Positions 52,098 through 61,678 of a stretch of DNA of 64,000 nt are shown here, one piece after another. The DNA is from Clostridiaceae bacterium (GTDB lineage: Bacteria; Bacillota; Clostridia; Lachnospirales; Lachnospiraceae). The stretch lies in assembly GCA_910575585.1 (NCBI GenBank), contig CAJTGF010000008.1, forward strand, positions 62,001 through 126,000. The letters run 5' to 3'. Position numbers and translations under genes: made by a program. Below the pieces are notes generated by a model, which worked only from the letters and a program-made list of their open reading frames with translations, was not told the origin of the DNA and searched no databases. How positions within the stretch are numbered: the first letter of the stretch is position 1; each line of letters starts with the position of its first letter.

Positions 52098-53782
52098 TAC
52101 TGCATTACCTCCTTTAAACAAGCAAAGTTATAGTGCTCATAAATGCGTTTACAATCCTCTACTGTAAGTTTTTCAACAAGTTCAACCATATGATTATTTT
52201 TAGCGTCTTGCAAATATCCAATTACATCCCCATCTGCATTAGGTAGGTATGAAATCATCTGGTCATGAATTATTTCATCCAAATCTTCCTCTAAACTACA
52301 TCTTGATAGATAAATTGAATATTCTGCTCTAATTTGATCAAGTTTTTCTTGATTATTGTCATATAGTTTGCGCTTTGCTTCAACGCCAGTTTCATCAATA
52401 GGAGTATCTGGAAGGATTTTCTTTTTGGTAAAGTTGTTTAATCTTGAAAAACCTAATACACTATATTTTTCTTTTCCCTTTATCTTTCTTAAATCATTAT
52501 CAGTTTTGATAATATTATCAATTTGTAGAGCATCTAATATATGATAATATGGCTTGAATCCAAATCCCCCTACTGGAAGTATGTAAATTCCGTCTGCTTC
52601 ATAAAATGGGTTTATCTCGGACAACACTTTTCCAAATAAAACATTTTCAGATGGTCCCTCAACGAGCAATACTTTATCAGCAAAAATAGCTTCTACAAGT
52701 CCTCTATTTAGCATCTTTCTCTGGCTCTTAAATTTAGTAGGAACCCTATAAAGAACACTTTTGCTTACGATTTTGTCTTCATTATATATGCGAACCAGAT
52801 TTATCTGATCCATTTCTGCCAGCACATATGGTGAATGAGTTGTTATAAACAAATATTGATACTTGTTATCAAGAAACAAAATATGGGATAATGCTATCTG
52901 CATGGAACGATGCAGATGGTTTTCTGGTTCTTCAATTAAGAAAATAGTAATCTTCTTTTCTTCTTCCTCTTTAGAAAGCAAATCAAAAATAGCATATACC
53001 AAAAGTTTTTTGCGACCCTCACCAGAAGTCGGATACAAAGAATTGTCTGTTTCCTGTTTAATATAAGGAACGATATTCGAGTATAAACCTTTTACCGCTA
53101 TTTCTGATTTTACAGAGACTGATATATCATCATGTCTAAACTTTTTATATTCCGGTGCAATTTTTTCTTCAAATGCCTTTATGCCAGACAATCCAGAAAT
53201 TTCAGCATTTAATTCGTCACATATCTTATCAATACTTTCTAAAATATCTTTATCCTGTTCGTGATCATTGACAAGTAGTGTATTAGCATTCTTTTTGAAT
53301 AGCGCATACAAATCAACATATGCATCTATGTAAATCACATTAAAAACGTAATCAATTTCAAAGAATGTGCCATGAACTTTCATTTCTTCCAGATCTTCAA
53401 TATCTCCACCCCAGTATAAAACTGGAACACCAACCATTTCTTTTTTGTTATAATCGGCTTTTACTTTGATATAAACAATATTCTGGTCTGAAAGAATAGC
53501 ACCTTTCAGCTTTGCTCGAAGCTTTTGACTATCTGCATCCTCTGTATCGCTGATATCTATTGAAATAATGATCTCTATTGGATTAAATACATTCTTTTTG
53601 TAGTAATCCGTATCATTAAAGTTTTGTTTTCTAATTTCTTTATCGAAAATAAATCTTAACGCATATAGAAAATTTGTCTTACCTACGTCATTCATTCCAA
53701 AAAGGACGTTTTTATTGGTTAAATCTATGGATATATCTTCAAAATTTCGGAAATTCTTTATTGTTACAGAATTAAATTTCAT
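52097..53782 (-). CDS. gajA: GajA-like OLD-family endonuclease (Gabija)
   Basis: A 561-residue OLD-type protein. The ATPase part has GMNDVGKTNFLYALR near residue 33 and the signature and Walker B region (EGRKKLLVYAI; IFLIEEPENHLH) near 260-285. The TOPRIM nuclease part has LLVEGPSENVLFGKVL with its Glu near 370 and a later Asp pair (TDNDLRK). This is the GajA plan, and the helicase partner is fused in translation. Start 53782 has GAGGGATT upstream. The pair with the SieB-like gene reads as a defence island. Confidence 0.85.
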   Translation of the reverse strand: MKFNSVTIKNFRNFEDISIDLTNKNVLFGMNDVGKTNFLYALRFIFDKEIRKQNFNDTDYYKKNVFNPIEIIISIDISDTEDADSQKLRAKLKGAILSDQNIVYIKVKADYNKKEMVGVPVLYWGGDIEDLEEMKVHGTFFEIDYVFNVIYIDAYVDLYALFKKNANTLLVNDHEQDKDILESIDKICDELNAEISGLSGIKAFEEKIAPEYKKFRHDDISVSVKSEIAVKGLYSNIVPYIKQETDNSLYPTSGEGRKKLLVYAIFDLLSKEEEEKKITIFLIEEPENHLHRSMQIALSHILFLDNKYQYLFITTHSPYVLAEMDQINLVRIYNEDKIVSKSVLYRVPTKFKSQRKMLNRGLVEAIFADKVLLVEGPSENVLFGKVLSEINPFYEADGIYILPVGGFGFKPYYHILDALQIDNIIKTDNDLRKIKGKEKYSVLGFSRLNNFTKKKILPDTPIDETGVEAKRKLYDNNQEKLDQIRAEYSIYLSRCSLEEDLDEIIHDQMISYLPNADGDVIGYLQDAKNNHMVELVEKLTVEDCKRIYEHYNFACLKEVMQ

Positions 53783-54274
53783 TATAAATCCCTCCATATC
53801 TTGTTGGTAATGCTTGTATTATATCACGAAATCCCAACAATATATAGAGAGAACTGAATATCATATCAAGGCGACATCTGGTTTTTCTGTATTATCTGAA
53901 AAAGATATATAGTTTCTTTTCATTGACTGGTTCCATATCTTGTGTTACACTTCCCTTGTAATTGATTTTTGTGCGCATCCTTTTATGGAGATACGGATAG
54001 AAATGTCCGTATGCGGCAAAGTTCCGCATTGCACACGCTGTTAAGTTTGTATGACCGTGCTAGCAGTATCACTACGCCCTGTGGTGACATACCGCTGGTT
54101 TTTGTTTTAGAAAATTTAATCATCTCTTTTTAGAGCAGGAACGACAATGGTTCATAGGAATTTATGGACAACAGGAATATCAGAGAGTCATTCCTGCTTT
54201 TTTGCTGCCTGAAAGCCGGAAGGCATATAAGGATACAACAACATTCACAAGAAAGAAAGGAAGGTGGAGAGTGA
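53783..54274. other. intergenic region with several hairpins
   Basis: No gene seen. ATACGGA/TCCGTAT pairs at about 53990-54011, GCGG/CCGC directly after it, and a longer fold (GTAT-CAC/GTGGTG-ACATAC) near 54065-54105. These could be part of a leader RNA or a transfer origin; nothing can be assigned. Confidence 0.35.
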
Positions 54275-54478
54275 TTGCAGAAAGTAAGATGGCTGGATCA
54301 GGACTGTAACAAATGTGGCAGACAGTTAAACAGCTGGGATGCCCGGTTATCGAAAACCCTGGCGTACAAATACCCGTGCTGTGAACCCTGTATTGCCGGA
54401 GAATATGATATGTCGGCAGAAAGGCTGCGGGACCGCATGGAAAACTATTTTGGGATGCGTCCCTGCCAGGGATTATAA
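54275..54478 (+). CDS. small Cys4 zinc-binding-type protein, copy 2
   Basis: A 67-residue protein started by TTG 54275 with GGTGGAG upstream. CNKCG near residue 11 and CCEPC near 34 give the same four-Cys site as the copy at 20287-20493, and LAYKYPCCE, MENYFGMRPC and GL at the end match. The gene is followed 12 bases later by the long partner, exactly as in copy 1. The pair therefore travels together. Confidence 0.7.
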   Translation: MQKVRWLDQDCNKCGRQLNSWDARLSKTLAYKYPCCEPCIAGEYDMSAERLRDRMENYFGMRPCQGL

Positions 54479-54489
54479 GGAGGAACAAA

Positions 54490-55686
54490 ATGAGGGAAAA
54501 GGAATATGAGGAATACAATGCTCTGACAAAACGGCTGCTGGAGGAAGGTTATAGCGCAGAGCACCATCCAGACTATGTAAGGGTTGACATACCCATGTGG
54601 CAGGAAAAGACTCTTGATAATTATGATGGGGGTTTTACTTATGAAAAATGGTGGATATTTGAGCAGACCTTTAAGACACCCTGCGGCCTGCAGTGCAAAG
54701 GGCTCCAGTGCCACAGCAACATGAGCTACATGGGGATTGAGTGGACTTTTGAAAATGATATGGCTACCATCCACTGCCCTTATGAAAAGAAAGAATGTAA
54801 GCTGAAACATGAATATCTCCAGGAGCATGGCATACTCCGGTATGACTGCGAGGTCCATATGACGGAGGAAGAATACTGTTATGAGGGGAGTGTGGAGCAT
54901 ATCCTGAAACTGCATGACGATGAGATACGAAGGCAGGAGATCAGTTTCGGACTGCAGAAGAAAGGACGTATCTGCCGGGAGCATATGCGGTTCAACCGGG
55001 ATACGCTGGAATGGGAGATGAACTATGACCCTTATGACTGCGGGAGGAACAGATGTGCAGGGATGTGCCCGGTCCTGGGACATGAACTGGATAAGAAAAG
55101 GGGGAATGTATTTTATGATGTAAAAATTTCCTATCTTAGAAATGACTTAAGCGGCACGCTGTTTGAAGGACAGGTGGACACCCGGATTATCAAAGGGAAA
55201 AAGCTCTTTGACCATCCGGTGAGCATGGATATCTGCAGGATATGCACCAGGCTCTGCCAGGACAGAATAAAGGAGAAAGTGCGGAACCATTATTTTACGG
55301 AACTCTTTTTCTCCGAATACCACGGCAGGTATTTTTCCTTTGAGATCCAGAACGTCCGTGCCGAACAGAGGGAGAGCCGGGATCTGATGCAGGACCTGGA
55401 GGATATCCGGAACGGAATCCAGATCGTGCATGCTTCCGATATGGAAAAACGGGATTTAGAGAATAAACGGGAGAGCCGGCGGCAGTCACGGGAGTCCGCA
55501 GTCAGGCGCCTGGAAAAGAAACTGCTGGAGAACGGATATGAGAGCCTGGAGGAATACAGCACAGACCGGCGCCATGCAGACAAATGGCTTGGACCAGAGA
55601 GGATAGCGGAACTGGAAAATCTGCATCGGCTAAAAGAAAAGGAGAGAAAAGAACAGCCGGTACAATTAAGCCTGTTTGATATATAG
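54490..55686 (+). CDS. hypothetical Cys-rich protein with QLSLF tail, copy 2 of the duplicated pair
   Basis: A 398-residue protein paralogous to the one at 20503-21684. Shared parts are CGLQCKG-like cysteines near residue 59, MSYMGIEW, KRGNVFYDVKISYLR, RAEQRESRDLMQDLEDIRNGI and IVHASDMEKR. The C-terminal QLSLF is a perfect sliding-clamp consensus. It has more charged helix than copy 1 at the end. The presence of two such pairs in one window suggests two element backbones. Function unknown. Confidence 0.65.
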   Translation: MREKEYEEYNALTKRLLEEGYSAEHHPDYVRVDIPMWQEKTLDNYDGGFTYEKWWIFEQTFKTPCGLQCKGLQCHSNMSYMGIEWTFENDMATIHCPYEKKECKLKHEYLQEHGILRYDCEVHMTEEEYCYEGSVEHILKLHDDEIRRQEISFGLQKKGRICREHMRFNRDTLEWEMNYDPYDCGRNRCAGMCPVLGHELDKKRGNVFYDVKISYLRNDLSGTLFEGQVDTRIIKGKKLFDHPVSMDICRICTRLCQDRIKEKVRNHYFTELFFSEYHGRYFSFEIQNVRAEQRESRDLMQDLEDIRNGIQIVHASDMEKRDLENKRESRRQSRESAVRRLEKKLLENGYESLEEYSTDRRHADKWLGPERIAELENLHRLKEKERKEQPVQLSLFDI

Positions 55687-56136
55687 GACAGTTGGATAAT
55701 TAACTTCCAGTTTATAAAACCAATTCGTAAACTGTTCCGAAGGTGTGGACGGATAAACATTCACTACCATGGCATTTAAAGACATTGGGAATATGAGAGA
55801 GAATTAGGAAATATTTATAACCCATAATACTAAAATTCTTAAAAACATGAAAAAGTCCACTTGTTTGTTTTGTATATAGCAGGAGGGCTTTTTTGTTTTG
55901 TATAAAAACGATTGTCTTAATGACATTGGGGTTCTTTGTCTCTTTTTCTATCTTTAGAATATCGTATCAGACCGGAAAAGACAACGATGCTGCCGGCTGG
56001 GAAATTTCAGGTTTCGGCGGGAGCCGGAACGTGGAAAATTCGCAAGTGTATAGACACTTGGAACGCTTGCCGTTTAGAGCCATGGCCGAAACATCCCTTT
56101 TCTATTGGGCAGTATATGCAGGAAGAAATTTCAATC
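55687..56136. other. intergenic, possibly a gene remnant
   Basis: A frame at 55936-56169 (77 codons; PAGKFQVSAGAGTWKIRKCIDTWNACRLEPWP...) has reasonable composition. It has no ribosome site and runs into the tetR promoter. A competing frame at 55893-56165 is as likely. I treat both as unsupported or remnant. Confidence 0.3.
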
Positions 56137-56194
56137 TTGACAAGCGACCGTTGGTCGCTATATAATTAAAATGTAATAAACGACCATCGGTCGC
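56137..56194 (+). promoter_or_regulatory. consensus promoter with two TetR-type operators
   Basis: TTGACA (56137-56142) and TATAAT (56161-56166) are perfect boxes. The spacer contains GCGACCGTTGGTCGC (56144-56158), a perfect inverted repeat, and a second copy (ACGACCATCGGTCGC, 56180-56194) lies just downstream. A TetR-family repressor bound here would block the polymerase, so the operon is probably self-repressed and induced by a ligand. Confidence 0.8.
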
Positions 56195-56213
56195 TACTGG
56201 GAGGTTTTGTCAG

Positions 56214-56852
56214 ATGCCAAAAGGAATTACACTTACACCCGAACAACAGGCAGCACGTCGAAGCGAAATAGTTGATATTGCGTTGCGCCTTATTGCTGAA
56301 AATGGGTTTCAAAAAACATCTATGCGGGAAATTGCAGACTTAGCGAAAATGGGAAAGTCCAGTCTATACGATTTTTTCAAAACAAAAGACGAGATTGCTG
56401 TATATGCAATGGAGAAAAAATTTGAGGAAATCATAGAGCAGGTTCACAGAATTATTGACAATGAACCTTTGCCGGAACTATGCCTTAGAAAAATCATGCA
56501 CAATCAGCTTAAAGTGCCACATCAGTACAGGACTGTACTAATGTGGCTTCATGCCGAATCTGACTACTTGGAAGAAGAGTATCGGAAGCGTCTGAAAACA
56601 ATACGTTACGAATACCACAATACTATCAAGACCGTGATTGAAGGCGGAGTGGCCAAAGGTGTTTTTCGCAAAACAGATTCTGACCTTGTGGTGCGCCTGT
56701 TGATTAACTCCATGCTCTCCATTGTCTATACTTCCCGGCCATCAGCCAGTGAGGAAAAGATGCTGGACGAAACAATCAATATATTTCTACACGGAATTAT
56801 GAATGAAGGAGGTGAAAAAAATGAACCCCTATATCCTGTCTTTGGAGCATAA
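56214..56852 (+). CDS. TetR-family transcriptional repressor
   Basis: A 212-residue regulator with an N-terminal TetR helix-turn-helix (IVDIALRLIAENGFQKTSMREIADLAKMGKSSLYDFFKTKDEI, near residues 18-60) and a helical ligand domain. It is first in an operon with a rifampin-phosphotransferase-like gene and an MFS exporter. Two operators with the GCGACC-type half-site precede it. Its stop lies 29 bases inside the next gene, so the two are coupled. It probably senses the compound that the operon removes. Confidence 0.85.
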   Translation: MPKGITLTPEQQAARRSEIVDIALRLIAENGFQKTSMREIADLAKMGKSSLYDFFKTKDEIAVYAMEKKFEEIIEQVHRIIDNEPLPELCLRKIMHNQLKVPHQYRTVLMWLHAESDYLEEEYRKRLKTIRYEYHNTIKTVIEGGVAKGVFRKTDSDLVVRLLINSMLSIVYTSRPSASEEKMLDETINIFLHGIMNEGGEKNEPLYPVFGA

Positions 56853-59388
56853 ACAGGCATCACTTGAAATGGTTGGCGGAAAAGGTATGTCTTTATCAAA
56901 GCTATTGACAGCGGGTATCCCTGTGCCAGACGGTTTTCATGTTACGACTGCTTCATACCGGATTTTTGTTGAAGCGAACCAAATTCAGCCTTACATCAAA
57001 GCATTGCTGGAGGGCACAGATTCCAACAGTACCAGCCAACTTGAAGATATATCCAAGCAGATTGGTCAACTTTTTCATAATGGAAAAATGCCGCAGGAAG
57101 TATCGGCGGCAATAAAAACCGCTTATGCCGGATTAGGAAATGTTTCGGTGGCTGTCCGATCCTCCGCGACTGCGGAGGATTTACCCGATGCTTCTTTTGC
57201 GGGTCAGCAGGACACGTACCTCAATATACAAGGTGAGAACGAAGTCCTTGACGCTGTAAAGCGATGCTGGGCATCCCTGTGGACAGCTCGTGCGATTGCT
57301 TACCGCATAAAGAATCATATCAGGCAGGAGCTTGTGGCCCTTGCCGTAGTCGTACAAAAGTTGGCGTTTTCTGATGCTTCTGGTGTTATGTTTACAATCA
57401 ACCCCATGAACGGCAGACGTAACGAAATGATTATAAACGCCGCATGGGGGCTTGGTGAAGCGGTGGTTTCCAGCTTAGTCACCCCTGATACAATCGTTAC
57501 GGACAAGAGCGCCGTCCGAATCGTGTCATATGAAGTGGCAAACAAAGAGATTATGACGGTTCGCACCTTAGACGGAACGGAAGAAATCCCTGTCCCCGGA
57601 CGGCTCCGTAAAAAACCTGCCCTTACCCGCAATCAAGTCATGCGGCTGACGCAGCTTGGAAATAAAATTGAGAAATATTATCGAATGCCTATGGATATAG
57701 AATGGGCGCTGGAAAAAGATAAGTTGTATATTGTTCAGGCCCGCCCCATTACTGTCTTACCGCCGGAGTGGGTATTGCCGGAAAAGAATGTAGTTTACAC
57801 AAAGGGCAGTCTGGCAGAACACCTGCCAAACCCAGTCACGCCTCTGTTCGCCACTCTTGGCCTTGAATTAGTCAACCGTGCGTCGGCGCTTTTATGGGTG
57901 GATATGTTTGGTACAAGCGCAAAAAAGCTGCTGCCAGACAATGGGGCATACACGATCATCAATGGTTATGTCTATCTTTCCGCTAAGGCAAAGCCTCTTT
58001 TAATTGCTGTAAAATCCCTTTCCCCCCGCTCTTTGCATCGGACGCTTACCAACAGCATGATGCGCTTTGAAGCGGCAAGAAAAAAATTTGAAGATGTGGT
58101 GAGGCAGTGGGACGAAACATCCCTGCATACGTTAAGCGCCAAGCAGATTATGGAGGGCATTCAAGCCGTATTTTACGCCGCATGTATTTATTTCACAAGG
58201 ATTCAGCTTACATTGCCCGCCGCATCGATCAGCGAAACGTTATTCACAAAATTCTTTCAGGGTGCGGCCCGCCGTGCTGGTATAACGGACATTTCCGTTC
58301 TCTTGCTTGGGTTTGATACGATTGCGCTGCAATCGGAAAAGAACCTGTGGGACCTTTCGGAATGGGCAAAGCAAAGTAACACTTTAGGCTTCTATCTGAA
58401 AAGCAATCCTGCAGCAAAGATAGCAGAAGATTTCAAGTCCTCCATTTTGCCTGCGGAAGTTTCGCAGGAGGTATGGATGGAGTGGAAAAGCCGGATTAAC
58501 GCCTGTTTCAAAGAATTTGGCTGTACTGCGTATGAATTTGATTTTGCATATGCCACACCACAGGAGATGCTTACGCCAACCTTTGAATCCATAAAAGCAT
58601 TTTTGGAGGAAAAAGGGGAAAATCCGTATTCGCGCCAAATCACATTTGAAAAGCGCAGGAAACAGGCCGAAAAAGAGATTTTGCAACAGATAGGCGGCCA
58701 CCGTAAAAAGCTGTTTTTGAAGCTGCTCCATTGGGCACAAACTACTGCCCCCATGCGTGAAAACGCTATTTATTTGATGGGGATGGGGCACCCACTGATT
58801 CGCCGTATGTTACAGGAAATTTCTGAACGTCTCTTAACTGGAGGAGCCATTTCACATCCGGACGATATTTACTGGCTCACAAAGACAGAATTGGAAACGC
58901 TCATAACACAGCTTGATAAAAATATGCCCCTGTCTGATCTGAGTGAGGCAATCCCTACTCGACAAGCGGAGCACGATACATTCCGGGGTTATGTGCCGCC
59001 TTCCATGTTGCCGGAAAAAAGCACAAAAGCCGTATCACATGCAACTCAAATACAGAAAGATGGGAAAATTGTATTGACGGGCATAGGAACCAGCCCAGGC
59101 GTTGTTACGGCTCCCGCCTGTGTACTGAACAGCCCGGCAGATTTTGAGAAATTCCAGCCGGGAAGTATCCTGGTCGCCGTTACCACAACTCCCGCATGGA
59201 CGCAGTTGTTTGCCTCCGCAAGTGCGATTGTAACAGACATTGGCGGCCCTCTTAGCCATTCAAGCATTGTTGCCCGTGAATATGGTATCCCCGCTGTCAT
59301 GGCAACACACACTGCTACGCGAACCATACAAAACGGACAAATGATAACAGTGGACGGCGCAACAGGGGAGGTGACACTCAATGAATAA
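56821..59388 (+). CDS. rifampin-phosphotransferase/PEP-synthase-like protein
   Basis: An 855-residue three-domain protein related to rifampin phosphotransferases (Rph) and PEP synthase. The N-terminal ATP-grasp part (MVGGKGMSLSKLLTAGIPVPDGF; VRSSATAEDLPDASFAGQQDTYLN) covers about residues 1-320. A long middle domain follows, where the antibiotic binds in Rph. The C-terminal swivelling domain ends GGPLSHSSIVAREYGIPAV, with the phospho-carrier His at about 813. Length matches Rph (about 865) and the gene is placed between a TetR repressor and an exporter. Drug inactivation is inferred; another substrate is possible. Confidence 0.75.
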   Translation: MNPYILSLEHKQASLEMVGGKGMSLSKLLTAGIPVPDGFHVTTASYRIFVEANQIQPYIKALLEGTDSNSTSQLEDISKQIGQLFHNGKMPQEVSAAIKTAYAGLGNVSVAVRSSATAEDLPDASFAGQQDTYLNIQGENEVLDAVKRCWASLWTARAIAYRIKNHIRQELVALAVVVQKLAFSDASGVMFTINPMNGRRNEMIINAAWGLGEAVVSSLVTPDTIVTDKSAVRIVSYEVANKEIMTVRTLDGTEEIPVPGRLRKKPALTRNQVMRLTQLGNKIEKYYRMPMDIEWALEKDKLYIVQARPITVLPPEWVLPEKNVVYTKGSLAEHLPNPVTPLFATLGLELVNRASALLWVDMFGTSAKKLLPDNGAYTIINGYVYLSAKAKPLLIAVKSLSPRSLHRTLTNSMMRFEAARKKFEDVVRQWDETSLHTLSAKQIMEGIQAVFYAACIYFTRIQLTLPAASISETLFTKFFQGAARRAGITDISVLLLGFDTIALQSEKNLWDLSEWAKQSNTLGFYLKSNPAAKIAEDFKSSILPAEVSQEVWMEWKSRINACFKEFGCTAYEFDFAYATPQEMLTPTFESIKAFLEEKGENPYSRQITFEKRRKQAEKEILQQIGGHRKKLFLKLLHWAQTTAPMRENAIYLMGMGHPLIRRMLQEISERLLTGGAISHPDDIYWLTKTELETLITQLDKNMPLSDLSEAIPTRQAEHDTFRGYVPPSMLPEKSTKAVSHATQIQKDGKIVLTGIGTSPGVVTAPACVLNSPADFEKFQPGSILVAVTTTPAWTQLFASASAIVTDIGGPLSHSSIVAREYGIPAVMATHTATRTIQNGQMITVDGATGEVTLNE

Positions 59389-60442
59389 AAACTCAATGAA
59401 TAAAACGCCTATTTTTGCCTTGAAGCTTGCAACTTTTGTAATTGCGTTAGGATATAGCCTGATTATTCCGGTTATGCCGTTTTACATGAAAAACCTCGGA
59501 GCGGGTGGCAAAGAACTTGGCTGGCTCACGGCCATATATGCGCTGACACAAACACTGTGCGCCCCGTTTTGGGGAGTGCTGTCCGACCGAATCGGCAGAA
59601 AGCCGATTATCAGCATTGGCATGTTGGGCTATACAATCAGCTTATTGCTGTTTGGCTTGGCCTCCTCCTTTTGGACACTGTTTATCGCCCGTGCTTTATC
59701 CGGTATTTTGTCATCTGCTACGTCAGTTGCGTCCCTGGCCTATGTGGGTGATTCCAGCACAGAGGACGAAAGAAGCAAGAATATGGGTCAGCTTGGAGCT
59801 GCAATGAGTGTAGGTGTTATGTTGGGGCCGTTGTTTGGCGGTATTCTGGCTGGCTATTCACTTGCACTTCCATTCTTTACAGGAGCCGGAATTTCATTTA
59901 TTGCATTTTTACTCATTGTAACCGTTTTGCCAGAGGCCATAGAGAGGTCAGGTTATCCGCACAAAAAAGATTCTTTTGATTTTTTAGCCCTGAAAAGCAT
60001 GCTGCTTGGCCCCGCAGGAGTTATTCTGATCCTTATTTTTATCGTAAACTTCTGTCAAACCGGTTTGCAGGGTATTACGGGGCTGTATGTCGTTGACAAG
60101 TTTGGATTTACCACCGGGCAAGTTGGTGTTGTTTGGATGGTGGTAGCAGGTGTTTTAATTGTAGTACAGGGTTTTTTTACCGGTCCTTTGGAAAATAAGA
60201 CGGGCGATAAGCTGCTAATACTGACAGGCATATTTTGTAAAGCACTGGTTGCCTTTGCTATGGTATTAACATCTGGATTTATCAGTGTACTTGTTGTTTT
60301 CGGTCTATTTGCAGTATCTTCCGCTTTAACAGTACCCACACTAAACGCAAGCCTTTCCAAGGCGGCCAATCAGCGCAAACACCATCATTCTGCGTGTGGA
60401 ATTAACAGATGGCCTGTTGCTCTCGCATGGTACAAGATATGA
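59381..60442 (+). CDS. MFS drug exporter, C-terminally truncated
   Basis: A major-facilitator transporter of 353 residues, about 10 membrane helices. The family motif GVLSDRIGRKPI lies near residue 65. It is coupled to the Rph-like gene. Related exporters continue with 'NQR.G...G' and two more helices; here the frame turns after SKAANQRK into an unrelated tail (HHHSACGINRWPVALAWYKI). A deletion or recombination near 60372 has therefore removed the last helices, and activity is doubtful. Confidence 0.75.
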   Translation: MNKNSMNKTPIFALKLATFVIALGYSLIIPVMPFYMKNLGAGGKELGWLTAIYALTQTLCAPFWGVLSDRIGRKPIISIGMLGYTISLLLFGLASSFWTLFIARALSGILSSATSVASLAYVGDSSTEDERSKNMGQLGAAMSVGVMLGPLFGGILAGYSLALPFFTGAGISFIAFLLIVTVLPEAIERSGYPHKKDSFDFLALKSMLLGPAGVILILIFIVNFCQTGLQGITGLYVVDKFGFTTGQVGVVWMVVAGVLIVVQGFFTGPLENKTGDKLLILTGIFCKALVAFAMVLTSGFISVLVVFGLFAVSSALTVPTLNASLSKAANQRKHHHSACGINRWPVALAWYKI

Positions 60443-60533
60443 GTTTTAAATTTTCAAATTTCCTACTGTGTTAGGTCAAGTATTATTATAGCTTATCCTA
60501 ACCGTTTGCAGGTAGGCTGTTTAAGGAGGTTCC

Positions 60534-61082
60534 ATGAAAGGATTTAACCGGAAAAATCAGTTCTTGTTCCTTTGTGGTCTGAATTGTGGACTTTGCCCCA
60601 TGTTTTTGAACAAAAACTGCCCCGGCTGCGGTGGAGGGGAAGGAAATCAGTCGTGCAGAATCGCAAGGTGCAGCATGGAACATGGAGGAGTAGAATACTG
60701 CTGTCAATGCAGGGAGTACCCATGTGAAAAATATGAACATATTGACGATTTCGATTCCTTTATTACACATCGCAATCGAAGGGCTGATCTGGAAAAGGTC
60801 CGGCAGTTTGGGGCCGAAGCCTACAATACAGAGCAGATGGAAAAGATGAAAATACTGGATATTTTATTGTCCGGCTATAATGACGGCCGTAAAAAGACCT
60901 TTTTTTGCGTTGCGGTAAACCTTTTGAATCTGCAGGAACTTAGGGAGGCGCTCAGGGAGATCGAGAGCAGACCAGATATGGAAACCCTTACGCTCAAAGA
61001 GAAAAGTGCTTTTGCAGCAGGGGTGCTTTCGGAGATTGCATCCCGTAGAAAGGTTGAACTGAAGCTGCACAGGAAAAAGTGA
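60534..61082 (+). CDS. DUF3795 protein
   Basis: A 182-residue protein with an N-terminal cysteine-rich module (CGLNCGLCPMFLNKNCPGCGGG...C...C and CCQCREYPCEKY) typical of DUF3795. The C-terminus is helical and charged. AGGAGG precedes ATG 60534. DUF3795 proteins are common in clostridia and methanogens and may bind metal; no reaction is known. Two more members lie at 63248 and 63651. Confidence 0.75.
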   Translation: MKGFNRKNQFLFLCGLNCGLCPMFLNKNCPGCGGGEGNQSCRIARCSMEHGGVEYCCQCREYPCEKYEHIDDFDSFITHRNRRADLEKVRQFGAEAYNTEQMEKMKILDILLSGYNDGRKKTFFCVAVNLLNLQELREALREIESRPDMETLTLKEKSAFAAGVLSEIASRRKVELKLHRKK

Positions 61083-61166
61083 CAATCTGGATACAGCGCT
61101 ATTTGTATCAGAAACAGCTAACAGTAAAAGAGAATTAGAAAAAGTAAAGCGGAAAGGAATCATTCT

Positions 61167-61649
61167 ATGAGGTACACATGTACGGTGATAGCAGTGGCCG
61201 ACATTAAGGCTGCGAGGAAATTTTATGAGGATCTGTTTGGACTGGAAGTATTTCAGGACTACGGAAGGAATATCGCTTTTACCTGCGGCCTGGCATTACA
61301 GCAGGATTTTGACTGGCTTGTGAACCTGCCAAAAGAAAAGGTATTAAAAAAAACCAACAATGCGGAAATCGTCTTTGAAGAAAGGGACTTTGACGGATTT
61401 CTGCACAGGCTGGAAGAATACCCGGACATGGAATACCTGGGAGAAGTGATCGAACATAGCTGGGGCCAGCGGGTGATCCGTTTTTATGATCTGGACGGAC
61501 ATATCATTGAAGTTGGTGAGGATATGAAAATGGTGATAAAGCGTTTTCTTGCTTCGGGTATGACGATGGAGGAGATTTCTGTAAAAATGGACGCTTCCGT
61601 GGAGGACTTGACGAAACTTCTGGATAGTGAATGCATGGTGGACGAATAA
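61167..61649 (+). CDS. VOC/glyoxalase-fold protein
   Basis: A 160-residue protein of the vicinal-oxygen-chelate family. The N-terminal VADIKAARKFYEDLFGLEVFQDYG and C-terminal RVIRFYDLDGHIIEVGEDM segments are standard. Roles include glyoxalase, dioxygenase and drug-binding resistance proteins; which one cannot be told. The tail after residue 125 (a helix-turn-helix-like MTMEEISVKMDASVEDL) is an odd addition. Confidence 0.75.
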   Translation: MRYTCTVIAVADIKAARKFYEDLFGLEVFQDYGRNIAFTCGLALQQDFDWLVNLPKEKVLKKTNNAEIVFEERDFDGFLHRLEEYPDMEYLGEVIEHSWGQRVIRFYDLDGHIIEVGEDMKMVIKRFLASGMTMEEISVKMDASVEDLTKLLDSECMVDE

Positions 61650-61678
61650 GCAAATTGAAATGGATGGAGGAATTAACA

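Noticed and set aside
53783-54274. Transfer origin in the hairpin-rich gap
   Set aside because: No relaxase gene or known nick-site sequence is seen nearby.
55893-56169. Two overlapping open frames before the tetR promoter
   Set aside because: Neither has a ribosome site, both run through the promoter, and the two cannot both be real.
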